The notes below the pieces were generated by a model. It was not told the DNA's origin, searched no databases, and saw only the letters and a list, made by a program, of their open reading frames with translations. The position numbers and the translations under genes were made by a program. Shown in pieces: positions 48,542 to 59,187 of a DNA stretch of 64,000 nucleotides (the first letter of the stretch is position 1; each line of letters opens with the position of its first letter). The stretch comes from Mesostigma viride (Eukaryota > Streptophyta > Mesostigmatophyceae > Mesostigmatales > Mesostigmataceae). The DNA lies in contig RPFO01000296.1 of the NCBI GenBank assembly GCA_009746045.1, forward strand, positions 1,744,388 through 1,808,387, written 5' to 3'.

Positions 48542-50776
48542 TTAACTTCCCACAGTGGTGCCGTGACCACGGTGCTTGCCCTGCACCTCCTCCTCCTCCT
48601 CCTCCTCCTCCTCCTCCTCCTCCTCCTCCTCCTCCTCCTCCTCCTCCTCCTCCTCCTCCTCCTCCTCCTCCTCCTCCTCCTCCTCCTCCTCCTCCTCCTC
48701 CTCCTCCTCCTCCTCCTCCTCCTCCATCTCCACCTCATCCCCGCTGGCCTCATCATCGGTGGCGTAGCCGTCGTGCCTGAGGAACGCCTCCGCGTACTGC
48801 GCATCGCGGGCCTTGTTGACAGCCCTGATGTTGTGATACATGTACATCAAGTCCACCGCCTTCTCCTCGGACAGACGGTTCCGCAACTTGGTGTGCAGGA
48901 ACTTCATGTTGGACCAACAACCCTCGGCCGCACCCGCGGACGTTGGCGCCGCCAGCACAGGCACAGCCACCATCTTCAGCTCGATGGCGCCTGCCATGCC
49001 CCCAATCTGCTCCCAGTATCCAGAGGGCGTCTCCTTCTCGATCCAGGTCATGGACATCTTGGAGCCAAAGGCGCCCTCCAGCCTCCGGAACCTGTGCCAC
49101 TGGCTCACAGCCTCTGCACCCCTCTCGCTGCCCAGGAGCTTCTCGCAGATGCGCGCCAAAGCCACCATCACCTCCTGATTGTCCTCAATGCCCGGCCGGC
49201 CCACCTCCACCTGCCTGCCCTTGTCGTCCTGGACGATCCGAACGACGTGCTGGGGGTTCAAGGCGAAGCCCGCCATCTGCAGGTCGTTGTTCATGCATTC
49301 CCACCGGCTGCGCCAGATGTCCAGCACGTCGCCCCTGCGCTTCTTGTCGGCGTGAGAACCTCCTCCCTCTGCGGGTTGGATGCCTCCAAGGCCTTCTCCA
49401 CGTCCAGCATGGACGCGTAGATCGTGCCCATGCTGGCCCGCCGCCCATCGACCTCGCGCAGGACCTTGTACATCAGCTGCAAGACCTGAAGCACATTGCC
49501 GAGCTCCTGCCACAGCCCCTCGTCCAGGATCAGCGAGCGCACCTCCCTGGCCTCTGCCGTCCAGTCCTTGTTGGCGGTCGCCTTCCTCCACTGCTTGGAG
49601 GCAACCATAGTGGCCAGCGTGTCCCGCTCGTCGTAGCACTTCTTCGCGCACAGGAAGTTCTTGGCGAACCGCGTCTCGGGCGGCAGGTTGAGCGCGCCCC
49701 TGTCGTAGCTGCGCCAGAGGGAGAGCGTCGCATCGTGGGCGCGGATGAACTTGGAGATCTGGCGACACGCTGCCAGTTGCTCCTTCACCCATGGCAGGTC
49801 GCCCACGTCCTCGAACGCCAGGTTGATGACGTGAGCAGAGCACCACGCGGGCGTGATGTGCTCGAAGCCCTTCGTGGCCGCCACCTCGTCGCATGCATTC
49901 TGGCACGCACTTGCTACATCCATCAAGATCTGGATGTAGTTCTCAGGCCCGTGCCTCCTCGATCATGACCACCTTGCAGGCCTTGCCCAGATAGGCAGAG
50001 TTCTTGTACTGGCCAGAGGCGTCCAGCGCGTCCTCAAAGATGGCGATGCCGTTGGTGACGCTGAGAAAGTTGACGATGGGCTTCTTGTTTACATTCGTGG
50101 CGGAATCAGAAACGAGGGTCCAGCTGTAACGGTTGTTCTTGGCCCTGAGATCCTCGACAGCCACCTGCACGCTCTCCTTCTTCTTCACGAGAAGCTCGCC
50201 ACCCAACAACTTCCGAGAAGGAGGGGTGACGTGCCCTCCTCTGTACTGGACCATGCCGGCCACCATCTGCTTGAAAGAGGCGCTCTCAGCCGCATTGAAG
50301 GCAATGCCGTTCTCGATAAAAAATTCGGCAGCCAGCAGCTGGACACCTTTCTCGTCGACGGGAACCAGCCATTTGGTGATGCTCAGCTGGCCTTTGCTGG
50401 GAACCGACGACAAGTCAGCCGGCGCAGCCCCTCCCATCTCCGCCATTGCCCTGTTCAAATTGTGCTGCTTCTTGGCGTCTGACTGCTGCGACTTGTTGTT
50501 ATACATCCTGAGAAACTTGCTCCGGATATTCGGTGGAATTTTGTCGCAGGGTAACATCCCTTCCCCTGCGATTCCGGCAAAGTGTGCACGGACTCGGAAT
50601 ACGCTGATTGCCCCCGCCCCGTATGAGAACTTCTTGTTGCAAAATGAGCAGAACTTATTCGACACAAACTGCGTTTTGTTACTAACAGCATCTGTGACTG
50701 CTTCTTTCTTCTCGAGAACGAAATCCCATTCAGGCCCTTTCTTCCTCATGGCTGCAAATCGAAGATGGCTGCACAC
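48542..50776 (-). pseudogene. hAT-type (DUF659) transposase with two frameshifts
   Basis: Minus strand from 50776. A BED-like zinc finger (FCSFCNKKFSYGAGAISVFR then RAHFAG) is followed by the DUF659 region (NGIAFNAAESASFKQMVAGM, WTLVSDSATNVNKKPIVNFL). A one-base shift at about 49940 joins VMIEEAR to GPENYIQILMDVASACQNAC. The middle reads HITPAWCSAHVINLAFEDVG. A second shift at about 49340-49375 enters the C-terminal frame ending with a dimerisation-like segment (SAGAAEGCWSNMKFLHTKLR, LSEEKAVDLMYMYHNIR). A run of about 46 Glu follows (CCT repeat, 48583-48728) before the stop. Short introns cannot be ruled out in place of the frameshifts. Confidence 0.8.
48583..48728. repeat. (CCT)n repeat encoding poly-Glu
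   Basis: About 48 perfect CCT units; on the transposase strand they are GAG codons, giving an acidic tail. Confidence 0.95.
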
Positions 50777-52140
50777 TGTCGCACAGTCGCACTGGCCTCG
50801 TCGTCGCTATATTGCATTACACCGTCAGTAGCACAGCTGGCATTTGCTGGCACACTGTTATTATGCGTTATGTACCTAGTCCTAGCTGTCTCCTACCGGC
50901 CAAACATTTTGCAAGGCTTGCGCTTTATGAAAAGAACTGTACGCATCTACTTCTAGTAGTAAAAAATTCTCAAATGTGCAGTGAGCGCGCCGCGCCCAGA
51001 ACCTGGGCACCGCGCCAGTGCCCGCTGCCCGCTGGTACCCCCGAAAAATTCTAAGTCCAAACCGCGTGGTCAGACGTAAAATACGCCTAAAATACGTCGA
51101 GGCTCATAATATGCTTTATCCCGCATTTTATCGCAAAAATGCGGTGTACAGACCAACCCGGCTGGTGCTTTTTGCCAGACTTTCGGCCATTATCGGCAAG
51201 TAATCGTTCAGACCTGTGCAGTGCGTGTCTGACCTGTCCATGGAAGAACGGCTGTTGTTGCGCACCTGGGCGAGGGATTTAAGGGGGCAAGGTACAGATT
51301 TGTCGCGAATGTTATCTGCTATCAGTGTTTTCTTCTATATGAGCAGGCTGCCTCATCGTTCGAAGTTTTTTGCGTTCTTTTTGGGCAGTTTCCGCCAGCT
51401 ATCTCGCCGTCGCCTGCCGTTTTGCGAGTGTCGAATACCTGGCAGCTTTAGATTGTTTTCGATGATGTCGTGATCAGGGCCGCTTCAGTCGCAGCCTATA
51501 GCTCTTCGGGAAGGCCGTATATAAGGCATTTCATAAAACGTGTTCTTGCAAGGATAATATGTTAAGTGCGTATGGACGCTTCTTGTTGTGTGAGAGAGAC
51601 GCACGTCCCTCTCTTCGCAGGCCGCAGCGGCATCACAGTGCTCATGCTCGATCATGCGCTGAAGGGTCGCCAATGTTTTCTTTGCATTTTATCGTGCAGG
51701 GATGGAAGTGTTACTATAGTGATGATGATGTTGGAGATATTGAATTTGTGTGACTGCATGTAGTAGATAGCTGGCACCATTGGTTGTTTGAGCTTTAATC
51801 CTTTGTTATAATGATGTGACAAGAGTACAATGTGCTGAGCCAACCATGGTTCAGTGATGTATGTATGCATGACTGCATGCAAGCTATATATACCATAACC
51901 GCAAAATATGGTGTTGTTCTTAGTCATGCAGTTGCATCGTATTTCCCGTCTTTGTTCTTATTATCGTGTCGATTGTCGATTTCATGCATCACGACTCTTG
52001 TTGAACTCTTGCATCGTTTGTTGGTCAAAGACTATGACCGAGACATTATTCTCCGTCAAGTCCGGTGTTTTTTGCAACGTCACCCACTATCTGATGGGTA
52101 TTGCTAAGCAACACGATGTTTTCTGGCATGCGCGGGCTTA

Positions 52141-53015
52141 ATTTGGTTCCCGCCGCGCGCGCACATTTGAAAGTGCCGTCCTCCGGATTTTCGCCTTTGC
52201 ACCGTGTGCAGTTCTTGTTGGACGTTTGGAATCATGGCAAGTGGCTAACGTAGTAATGACTGACTAGCTAGACCTTTTCAGTGGTTTTCCATTAGCGGGT
52301 GTTTCCTCGTAAATGGTCGGAGAGCGATCGCAGCAATGGTGCTCACCACTAGACACTCCCGGCCAGTTAGGCTCGAAACACACGCCCTGATCAAGCAAGC
52401 TGTTTCCGGCCCCACCGTCTAGGTCATCTAGTCGCTCTATGTACATGTAAGCCAGCCATAATTTCAATGCACACGGCTATTTGTGGTCTGTACACATTTC
52501 CATCTCCACTCATATTCATCATCCTGAACGACTCGAAAACGCGGACAAGATAACAGCAGGCTCGAGCTAGTAACCCATGGTCCGGATTCTCCCGATTTCT
52601 GGCCTGCGCTGCATGGTTGTCTCCTTGATACCATGTTCCTACTAGTAGCTAGTAACTTGGTTCCTTGCCCTCCATAGTCTCAGTTTGTCATCCACATTGC
52701 CGGGGACGACAGTTTAGGATCGTTTGTTGTGTTGCAATTAGCTTGGTTGGCATGCATCAACCTTACACTCTTCTAACCAGGCTGGGAGAAACATAGGAAA
52801 TGCTGCTTAGTAGGCATGTTAGGGCTTCCATGCATGAGTATACCATCGTCAAGGCTATGCACATATTTACAACAAGGCTGGCCATGCTCAAGGGACGATG
52901 AAGACGTATGACGGTGCGTGGCCACCCCTTTGTACTTTGTAAACATACTCAGCATGGTTTGGGTGCATGGTGGAATATGAAGTGGCATTATGGGGTTACT
53001 AACTTACTGCTCCCT
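52141..53015. other. No gene seen; one dispersed-repeat copy
   Basis: 52560-52640 matches the repeat at 11757-11830 (ccatggtccgga.tctcc, tctggcctgcgctg). Nothing else recognised. Confidence 0.5.
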
Positions 53016-53019
53016 CCCT

Positions 53020-54124
53020 CTGCAATTAGGATGACCTCCGAGCAGTGCTGGAGGCCGGAGCACGTGACCTGGCCGTTGGTCGAGAAGCTGACCTCGCTAT
53101 AAACACGACGCTCAACACGGTGGAGGCCGGCCCGGGTCTCCAATGTGGAAACCAAGGTCGTCCACAAGCTCCAACCACAGTTCACGGCGCTGCACACCGT
53201 GGCGCAGGCATCTGAGACACACGCTGCACTTGTCTCTCGCCTAAACCAGGTGGACTAGGGCAAGTGCGGCGTGCTCATGAAGAAGCTTAATTGAAGCCAT
53301 CACCGCCCAGTGACACCGAGGCCCTGGTCTCACAGGTCCCAAAGATAGCAGAGCAGACGGCCACCATCGCATCCCAGCTGGCCACCCCGGCAGGATCCTA
53401 GATCGATGCTGGCGACCTCCCGCCCCTCTCCTACATGCGGACCTGCTGCGGACAGCGACCGCCTCCACCACCGACGCCATCGCTACGAAAGTCCAGGAGC
53501 TTGAAGACCTTCGCCAGGCACAACAACGGGAGGCCACCGACCGCGCCCGCCGCAACTGCCGGGTGGTGCTGCGTCGTTTCCCCCAGTTAAGACGGGCCAA
53601 CCAGGTAGACACCTCCTCCTATGGCAGGGTCCCCTTGTCCCATCGCAACCCACTGGCAAACTTGCGCGCGCCGGGCACGTACCGGCGCGGCGCGACCCGG
53701 ACCTATGTGACACAACTGCTTGAAGATGCAGGGCTTCTGGGACTATCCGTACTCCGCGCCCGCATGATTGACAAGGAGAAATGGGCTGCCATCTGCGATA
53801 AGCACCTTCCCGAGGGGTATATGCTCCTGTTTTCTCCCCACGGGCCCCGCGGCCCGTTGCTAGCCAGGGTAGAAGTCTGCAGGTGGAGGTTATTGGTCCT
53901 GAGGATAGCCGCTACACTACCGCCTCATCTGCCATTACAGTAGAGGACAGCTCGGATGCATATGAGGATTACATCCCCATCTAGTGCTTAACGGTTGGGG
54001 GATGATGCAGACGATATTTGTTTAAACTTTTGTGTAATTATTTTTCTAATGAGATTAGCATGCATACTCCGTGGCATGCCTTTGCGCATGACACGCAAGT
54101 ACTTACTTACTTACTTACTTATAC
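53020..54124 (+). mobile_element. RTE-like ORF1-ORF2 end chimera with (ACTT)n tail
   Basis: 53020-53600 is ORF1-like but broken (compare 54340-54690: same kakl-type coil and LPPLSY.DLL.TATASTTDAI). At about 53600 it switches to the last ORF2 codons (TYVTQLLEDAGLLGLSVLRA then RMIDKEKWAAI, compare 58340-58430). The 3' UTR follows (53965-54118), ending hairpin plus ACTT units. An internal deletion of about the whole ORF2 made this unit. Confidence 0.72.
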
Positions 54125-54318
54125 TTACTTCCCCGAGCATGTTGCGGTCGTGCTGTAGGGACAAAAGCAGCACCATTCACCAACTTTATGGGGGGCACGG
54201 GGGGAAGTCATGAGTGTGTGCCAGCGGGGAGGTATGGCTTGTACTAGCGCGGCCCGGGCAGCATAAGTAGGCATATTGGGGACCCACGCAGCCAATTCGT
54301 TATATGTTAAGAGGCGGT
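54125..54318 (-). pseudogene. L1/Tx1-like C-terminal fragment
   Basis: RLLTYNELAAWVPNMPTYAA then IPPRWHTLMTSPRAPHKVGE. Nearly the same sequence occurs at 63834-63940 in another copy. Confidence 0.8.
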
Positions 54319-54379
54319 AACAGTCACCGCGGCGCAGGCTTCGGAAACGCATGCTGCACTTGTCTCTCGCCTTAACCAG

Positions 54380-55121
54380 GTGGAGGGCAAGTGTGGCGTG
54401 CTCCTGAAGAAGCTTGAGGCCATCACCGCCCACACCAAGGCCCTGGCCACACAGGTCCCCAAGATAGCGGAGCAGACGGCCACCATTGCATCCCAGCCAC
54501 CCCGGCAGGATGCTGGCGACCTCCCGCCGCTCTCCTACGCGGACCTGCTGCGGTCAGCGACCGCCTCCACCACCGACGCCATCGCCACAAAGCTCCAGGA
54601 GCTGGAGGACCACCGCCAGGCCCAACAACGGGAGGTCACCGACCGCGCTCGCCGCGAGTGCCGAGTGGTGCTACGTCGCTTCCCCCAGAAGCCAGGTGAG
54701 ACGTCAACCTCTCTTGCTGACGAGCTCAAGAACCAGCTTCTTACCCTCATGGGCCTGGTAGGTGAGGTAGAACTGCGTGGGTGCCACCGCCTTCCCCAGT
54801 CACGGGACAAGGCGGCTCCCCCACCAGTCCTACTCACCTTCCCCTCCCCTGAGGATAAGCAGCGGTTCCTCTCTCGTCGTGCGAGCGGGGGTGAGGTCGT
54901 CATCCAGCGTCCAGGTGAGGTCGTGCAACCGCTTGCGCAAGCGGTTGCACGACCTCACCTGGACGCTGGATGACGACCTCACCCCCGCTCAGCAACAGCA
55001 GCGACGCGACCTGTGGCCGGAATACCTCCGCCATAAGCAGGACCCCCAGAAGCCCAAGGTGTACTGGAGGGGCGGGGACCTGATGATCAACCACAAGATG
55101 TGGACGCCCGCAGCGGGCTAG
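54380..55121 (+). pseudogene. LINE ORF1 with palindrome-induced break
   Basis: KKLEAITAHTKALATQVPKI, LPPLSYADLLRSATASTTDA, RARRECRVVLRRFPQKPGET, LRGCHRLPQSRDKAAPPPVL; broken at the palindrome (54883-54990). The second frame continues RLHDLTWTLDDDLTPAQQQQ, PQKPKVYWRGGDLMINHKMW to the stop at 55121. An N-terminal coiled coil is likely. Confidence 0.8.
54883..54990. repeat. Perfect 108-bp palindrome (54-bp arms, no spacer)
   Basis: Centre between 54936 and 54937 (cttgc|gcaag). The right arm is the normal ORF1 sequence (DLTWTLDDDLTPA codons); the left arm is its exact inverted copy and breaks the frame. Confidence 0.97.
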
Positions 55122-55550
55122 AATAGCAATAGCCCTAGCTTGTAACCATTGGCGTCACTGCCGCTAAGGCAGCCATGCCTAGAATGTTGCCTAGCTGTGC
55201 CAACACACCTAGTCACGTGCCGCCAACGCACGGTACACAACCAGCCATAGCCTTAGCCTAGTCCTAGTACAGCCATGCTACGCCCTGGCTATGTTCAGAT
55301 TACTTGCCCACGCTCCTTGCTATGATATGCTCACATGGGTCTTATTGCACCCACAGTTTGCCGGATCGTTAGCCTGTCCTTTTAGCTAGCCGCGCCCGAT
55401 TGCAGCTGTGGCATGCCTTTGGCATGAAGGAGACTGGGGGTCTCTGCCCTTTCTCCTGTAGTGCACACACAGGGATTAAAAGCACTTCGGTGCTCCGTGA
55501 CTCCCCAACGGGAGCACGAGTTTAATTAATTAATTAATTAACAGTCACCG

Positions 55551-56753
55551 TGGAGAATATACAGGTGGAGGATAGTGGTTACAGGGTGGGGGGATGTTAT
55601 GAAGCCTTCATTCATAGGGGTTAGGGCCACTTAAGCATCCAAAGGGGCAAGCATCCAAAGGGTTGAGGTATATATCATTGAAGAATAGGGGTTGGCGTGC
55701 AACTTCCTCATGTAGTGTGGGGAATAGTAGGCGGTCGGGTTTAAGTGCCATAAAGCCTTGCCATATACGAGCCCAGTATACCAAGGAAGACCTCTGGTGA
55801 GTTTGGGGGAGGGGAGGCGAGCAGTAAGCAGTGCGGCTCCAGTGTGCCAGGACATTCCATTTGAGTGATGAGTAAGACGTGAGAGGGTTACACGTTCCAA
55901 AAGACATCCAGGGTGTGTGTTGACACCAAATTATGTGGGCAGAAATAACTTGTTTGGCATACACAGACCATAAACGCCATTGCATATTGTGTAAGCCTAG
56001 TCCTCCAAGAGGCCACGGCATAAAAGACATTGCCTCTCTGATCCATCCGTGTACCTGGCGGTTGAGATCGCTCGATTTTTTCCAAACAAAGTTATGCCCC
56101 AATCCTTGAATAAGCGACACGGTGTGTTCATCCGGTGGGTGGGCCTGACCGAAGTACAGCAGCTTGGAGAATAGCAGCTGCATGGTTCGTAACGAGGACC
56201 TTGCCCTGGAGGCTGAGGCGGTGTACGCCAGCCCATCCGACGGTTGGCCACCTGTTGTATACACCAGTAAGTTTGCCCAGTTGTAGTGATTCGTCGTATA
56301 AAAAGGTTTTGACTTCCAATAACCTCCCTTCGGCTGTCCGGCCGATAGTGCAGTTATGTAAAAGGTGGTATCCTCCCGGCGGGACCCATGTCACCGCCAG
56401 GTTAGTAGGTTGGAGAGTCGGGTTGGTTGTTCTGCCAATATGCAAGCCCGTGGACTTTTGCACGTTGCAGCGTTGTTGGGAGGCGGTACAGTATGTAGAT
56501 ATGTTGTCAAGCACAGCATCAACATCACACAGGGAGGTGCAAATGTTAGTAGTGTCATCAGCGTAAGCAGTTTGAAACAGGCCACGTGTGCGGTGAGGGA
56601 GGGGGTAGCCTTGAATACGGTTGTCCTGTTGATGAAGAAAGAAAAGGCCAGCGTGAGCGAGCAGAAAGAGAAGAGGAGAGAGACAGTCGCCTTGTGGGAG
56701 AGAGCGTGTGCTATGGCCTATTTGAGATTTATGTCCATTAATTAGTAGGTGCC
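55551..56753 (-). pseudogene. L1/Tx1-like RT catalytic and C-terminal part
   Basis: SLPQGDCLSPLLFLLAHAGL (RT block 4), GLFQTAYADDTTNICTSLCD (catalytic YADD), then VQKSTGLHIG. A frame change follows to LLYFGQAHPPDEHTVSLIQG, HNFVWKKSSDLNRQVHGWIR, PWPLGGLGLHNMQWRLWSVY, the typical post-RT region with F-W and GGLGL. Confidence 0.88.
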
Positions 56754-56819
56754 AAGTGAGGGATTTAGGGTTGCGGGAAAGCGGGAGGGTTGCTGTCAAC
56801 TGCCACTTCCAACGTCCCT

Positions 56820-57316
56820 CACAGGACTTGGTCACTTTCCGTGGTCCTAACGGCCGACAGGCCTGTCTGGACTACGTGGTGGTACGGCAGCCCAGGTGCA
56901 CCTCGGTTCTGGACACCCGAGCGTTTGACACGCCCACGGTGTGCTCTGACCACTGCCTGGTGCGTGCGACCAGTCGGCTCCGGTTCCACGCATCCAAGCG
57001 CCGCGCCCCAGTGGCCCGTCCTGACTGGTCTGCTCTACGCCCGGTCCGAGGAGATCCTGAGGACTGGACGGACGCCGAGCGCGAGCGGAACCGGTGCCGA
57101 CTGGAGTACCTGTCGGCCCTGGACGCCCGGGCGGACGTCGACGAGCTGGACCATGGTGCTCCCAACGCCGCCATTTTTGCGGGCTTTGCTGCCCGCGGCC
57201 CGTTGCTGCATGGCGGCCCGGCACCTGCCGGTCATGCCCCGCCACCGCCCCGGCCCGCTCTATACCGCCAGGACCCCAAGGTCTTGCTTGGCCGCCCGGC
57301 ACCGCCTCAAGCGTAA
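56820..57316 (+). pseudogene. RTE-like endonuclease C-terminus and linker
   Basis: LVTFRGPNGRQACLDYVVVR then TPTVCSDHCLVRATSRLRFH; the SDH triad of the apurinic-type endonuclease is intact in this piece. The linker follows in shifted frames (DPLLKPVLLAALGEAYAHAQ at about 57320). Confidence 0.8.
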
Positions 57317-57599
57317 CCGGGACCCATTGCTGAAACCGGTGCTCCTGGCCGCCCTTGGGGAGGCCTACGCCCATGCTCAGGACGCAGAGGCGGCCCAGTG
57401 CATCGCAGATGCCAAGGCCTGCCAAGCTCGCAACCAGGGCAAGGACATGTGGTACCACCTCGACCGGCTCGGCGGCCGGCGGCAGCGCACCCCGGTGGAG
57501 CACACGGGGCCGGACGGCACGGCGCCGGTCAGCCTTGACCGCTGCATGGTTGCATGGCCCACAACAATGTTTCCTTGACAGGTGGGGCTCGCGCCCCTC

Positions 57600-59187
57600 C
57601 GGCCCCCGCCGCTTCACCCCGAGACGGCCACCCGTCTCGGTGTTGCCGGACCCCCGCCGCCGCCTGCGCCACCCTCCTCGGCCGCGGACTACCAAGTCCC
57701 CGGCCGCCTTGCAGGAGGGCTGCCTTGCCACCGACGACGTCGTCCCCCCCTTCACTTTGAAGGAACTGGACGGCGCCCTTGCTCGCCTGCGGTACGATGC
57801 GGCGGTCGGTGCCGACCACCTTTCTGCTGAGCTGCTGAAGACCCCTGATCCGGCGGTTAGGGATCTTCTGCTGGCGTTTTGCAACCGTGTCCTGCTTAAT
57901 CTGACTAGCCTCCGCCTGCTGAGTGGCAGACGGCCATCCGCGTCATGCTGTACAAGAAGGGCTCTGCTGCTGACCCCGGTAACTACCGGGGTGTCTGCCT
58001 CCAGAGCGCCGCGCTGAAGGTCTTCATGCGCATGATGCTGCACAGGCTCCGCGCCGCGCTGGACCCACACCTGGGTGAGTCTCGGATGGGTTTCCGTCGT
58101 GGTCGTAACACTGTCATGGCTGTGTTTGTCGCGCGCCGGTTGATGGAGGAGGTGCGTCGCCTTCCCCCTGACAGTTTGCCGCTGGTCTTCATTTTTGTTG
58201 ACTATTATATCAAGGCCTTTGACACGGTAGACACCTCACGTGCCCCCCCCGCAGGTCTGCGACCAGCTCAGCCTGGCCGGCACCTCCTGACGTGGGCCGG
58301 GCCCAGTGATGTTAGACGCCGCAAGGCCCGTACCTTCAAAGAACAGCTAGTAGAGGACATGGGGGGCCTAGGCCTCTCCGTGATTTGGACGAAGATGATG
58401 GACAAGGCCAAGTGGGCCCAGGTCATAGAGGACAACGAGCCCCCCCCTGTGGGGCAGCGCCCGCGTACGTGTGCAAATTATAACCCGTGGGAGGCACGCC
58501 AGACAGGTCCCCTAGGGCAGCGTGAGGCGGTCTAGATAGATGTTGTAGTTAGAATGCTGTTAGATAGATGTCATAGGTAGCGGATGTAGTAGATAGCTTA
58601 ATTATAGACCGGTAGGACTGTTTGCACCCATCCATCCATCCATCGGTGTTAATGCTCCGTGACTCCCCAACGGGAGCACGAGCCTAATTAATTAATTAAT
58701 TAATTTGACACGGTCCTCTGCTAGGCTCTTTGGGCCATCCTAGCTCTGGATCGAGTGCCACCTGCGTTTATTGCTGCCATTCGCCGACTGTATGATGAGG
58801 GCTCACAGGCAGTAGTGCCGACTGCGGAAGGCACCACCCCACCATTCCCCCTTCACCACGGGGTGTGGCAAGGTTGTGTCCTGTCCCCATATCTGTTCAT
58901 TATTGTCGTTGATCACGTCATGCGCCGGGCACGTGCGCGCTTTACTGCTCTTAAGGGGTTCGAGCCTGGCTTGGGCATCCTTAACGACAGCGCGCACGGC
59001 GGGGTTAAACCTGGTTACCGCCTGGCCGACTTGATTTATGCGGACGACACCACCCTCATCGCGCGCCCCGAGCACATTCAGACCTGGCTGGACTGTCTGG
59101 GCTTGGAGGCGCGGGCGGTGGGGTTGGAGAGTAGTGTCAAAACTGAGGCTATGGTGATTGGTGTCCAAAAACCAAATGTCCTCATTT
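57600..59187 (+). pseudogene. RTE-like reverse transcriptase, interrupted
   Basis: FTLKELDGALARLRYDAAVG then VMLYKKGSAADPGNYRGVCL, FMRMMLHRLRAALDPHLGES, MGFRRGRNTVMAVFVARRLM, and IFVDYYIKAFDTV. The insertion 58229-58703 follows, then VPPAFIAAIRRLYDEG, HHGVWQGCVLSPYLFIIVVD, LADLIYADDTTLIARPEHIQ, LESSVKTEAMVIG. All main RT blocks including YADD are present, but with shifts. Confidence 0.85.
58229..58703 (+). mobile_element. 475-bp RTE-like 3' end nested in RT
   Basis: Flanked by the 11-bp duplication TTTGACACGGT (58218-58228 and 58704-58714). It encodes the last ORF2 codons (FKEQLVEDMGGLGLSVIWTK then MMDKAKWAQVIEDN), 3' UTR, stem-loop ctccgtgactccccaacggg-agcac and TTAA tail. Confidence 0.94.

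Larger units (their letters stand above)
46880..52140 (-). mobile_element. Probable hAT-type transposon region, ends not defined
   Basis: The transposase lies at 48542-50776. Both flanks carry AAAATACG motifs (47322, 47357, 47386 left; 51077, 51089 right), which could be subterminal binding sites. I could not find matching terminal inverted repeats or an 8-bp duplication, so the limits are guesses. 47683-48122 is a tandem repeat; 51200-52140 has no gene. Confidence 0.45.
54330..55539 (+). mobile_element. ORF1-only RTE-like insertion with TTAA tail
   Basis: Flanked by the 11-bp duplication AACAGTCACCG (54319-54329 and 55540-55550), so it is one complete 1210-bp insertion. It contains 5'-truncated ORF1, then 3' UTR (55122-55521) with stem-loop gtgctcc..ggagcac and (TTAA)n. 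No ORF2. A 108-bp palindrome lies inside (54883-54990). Confidence 0.88.

Noticed and set aside
46880..52140. Exact hAT ends with 8-bp duplication
   Set aside because: No matching terminal inverted repeat pair could be found by eye; ends left undefined.
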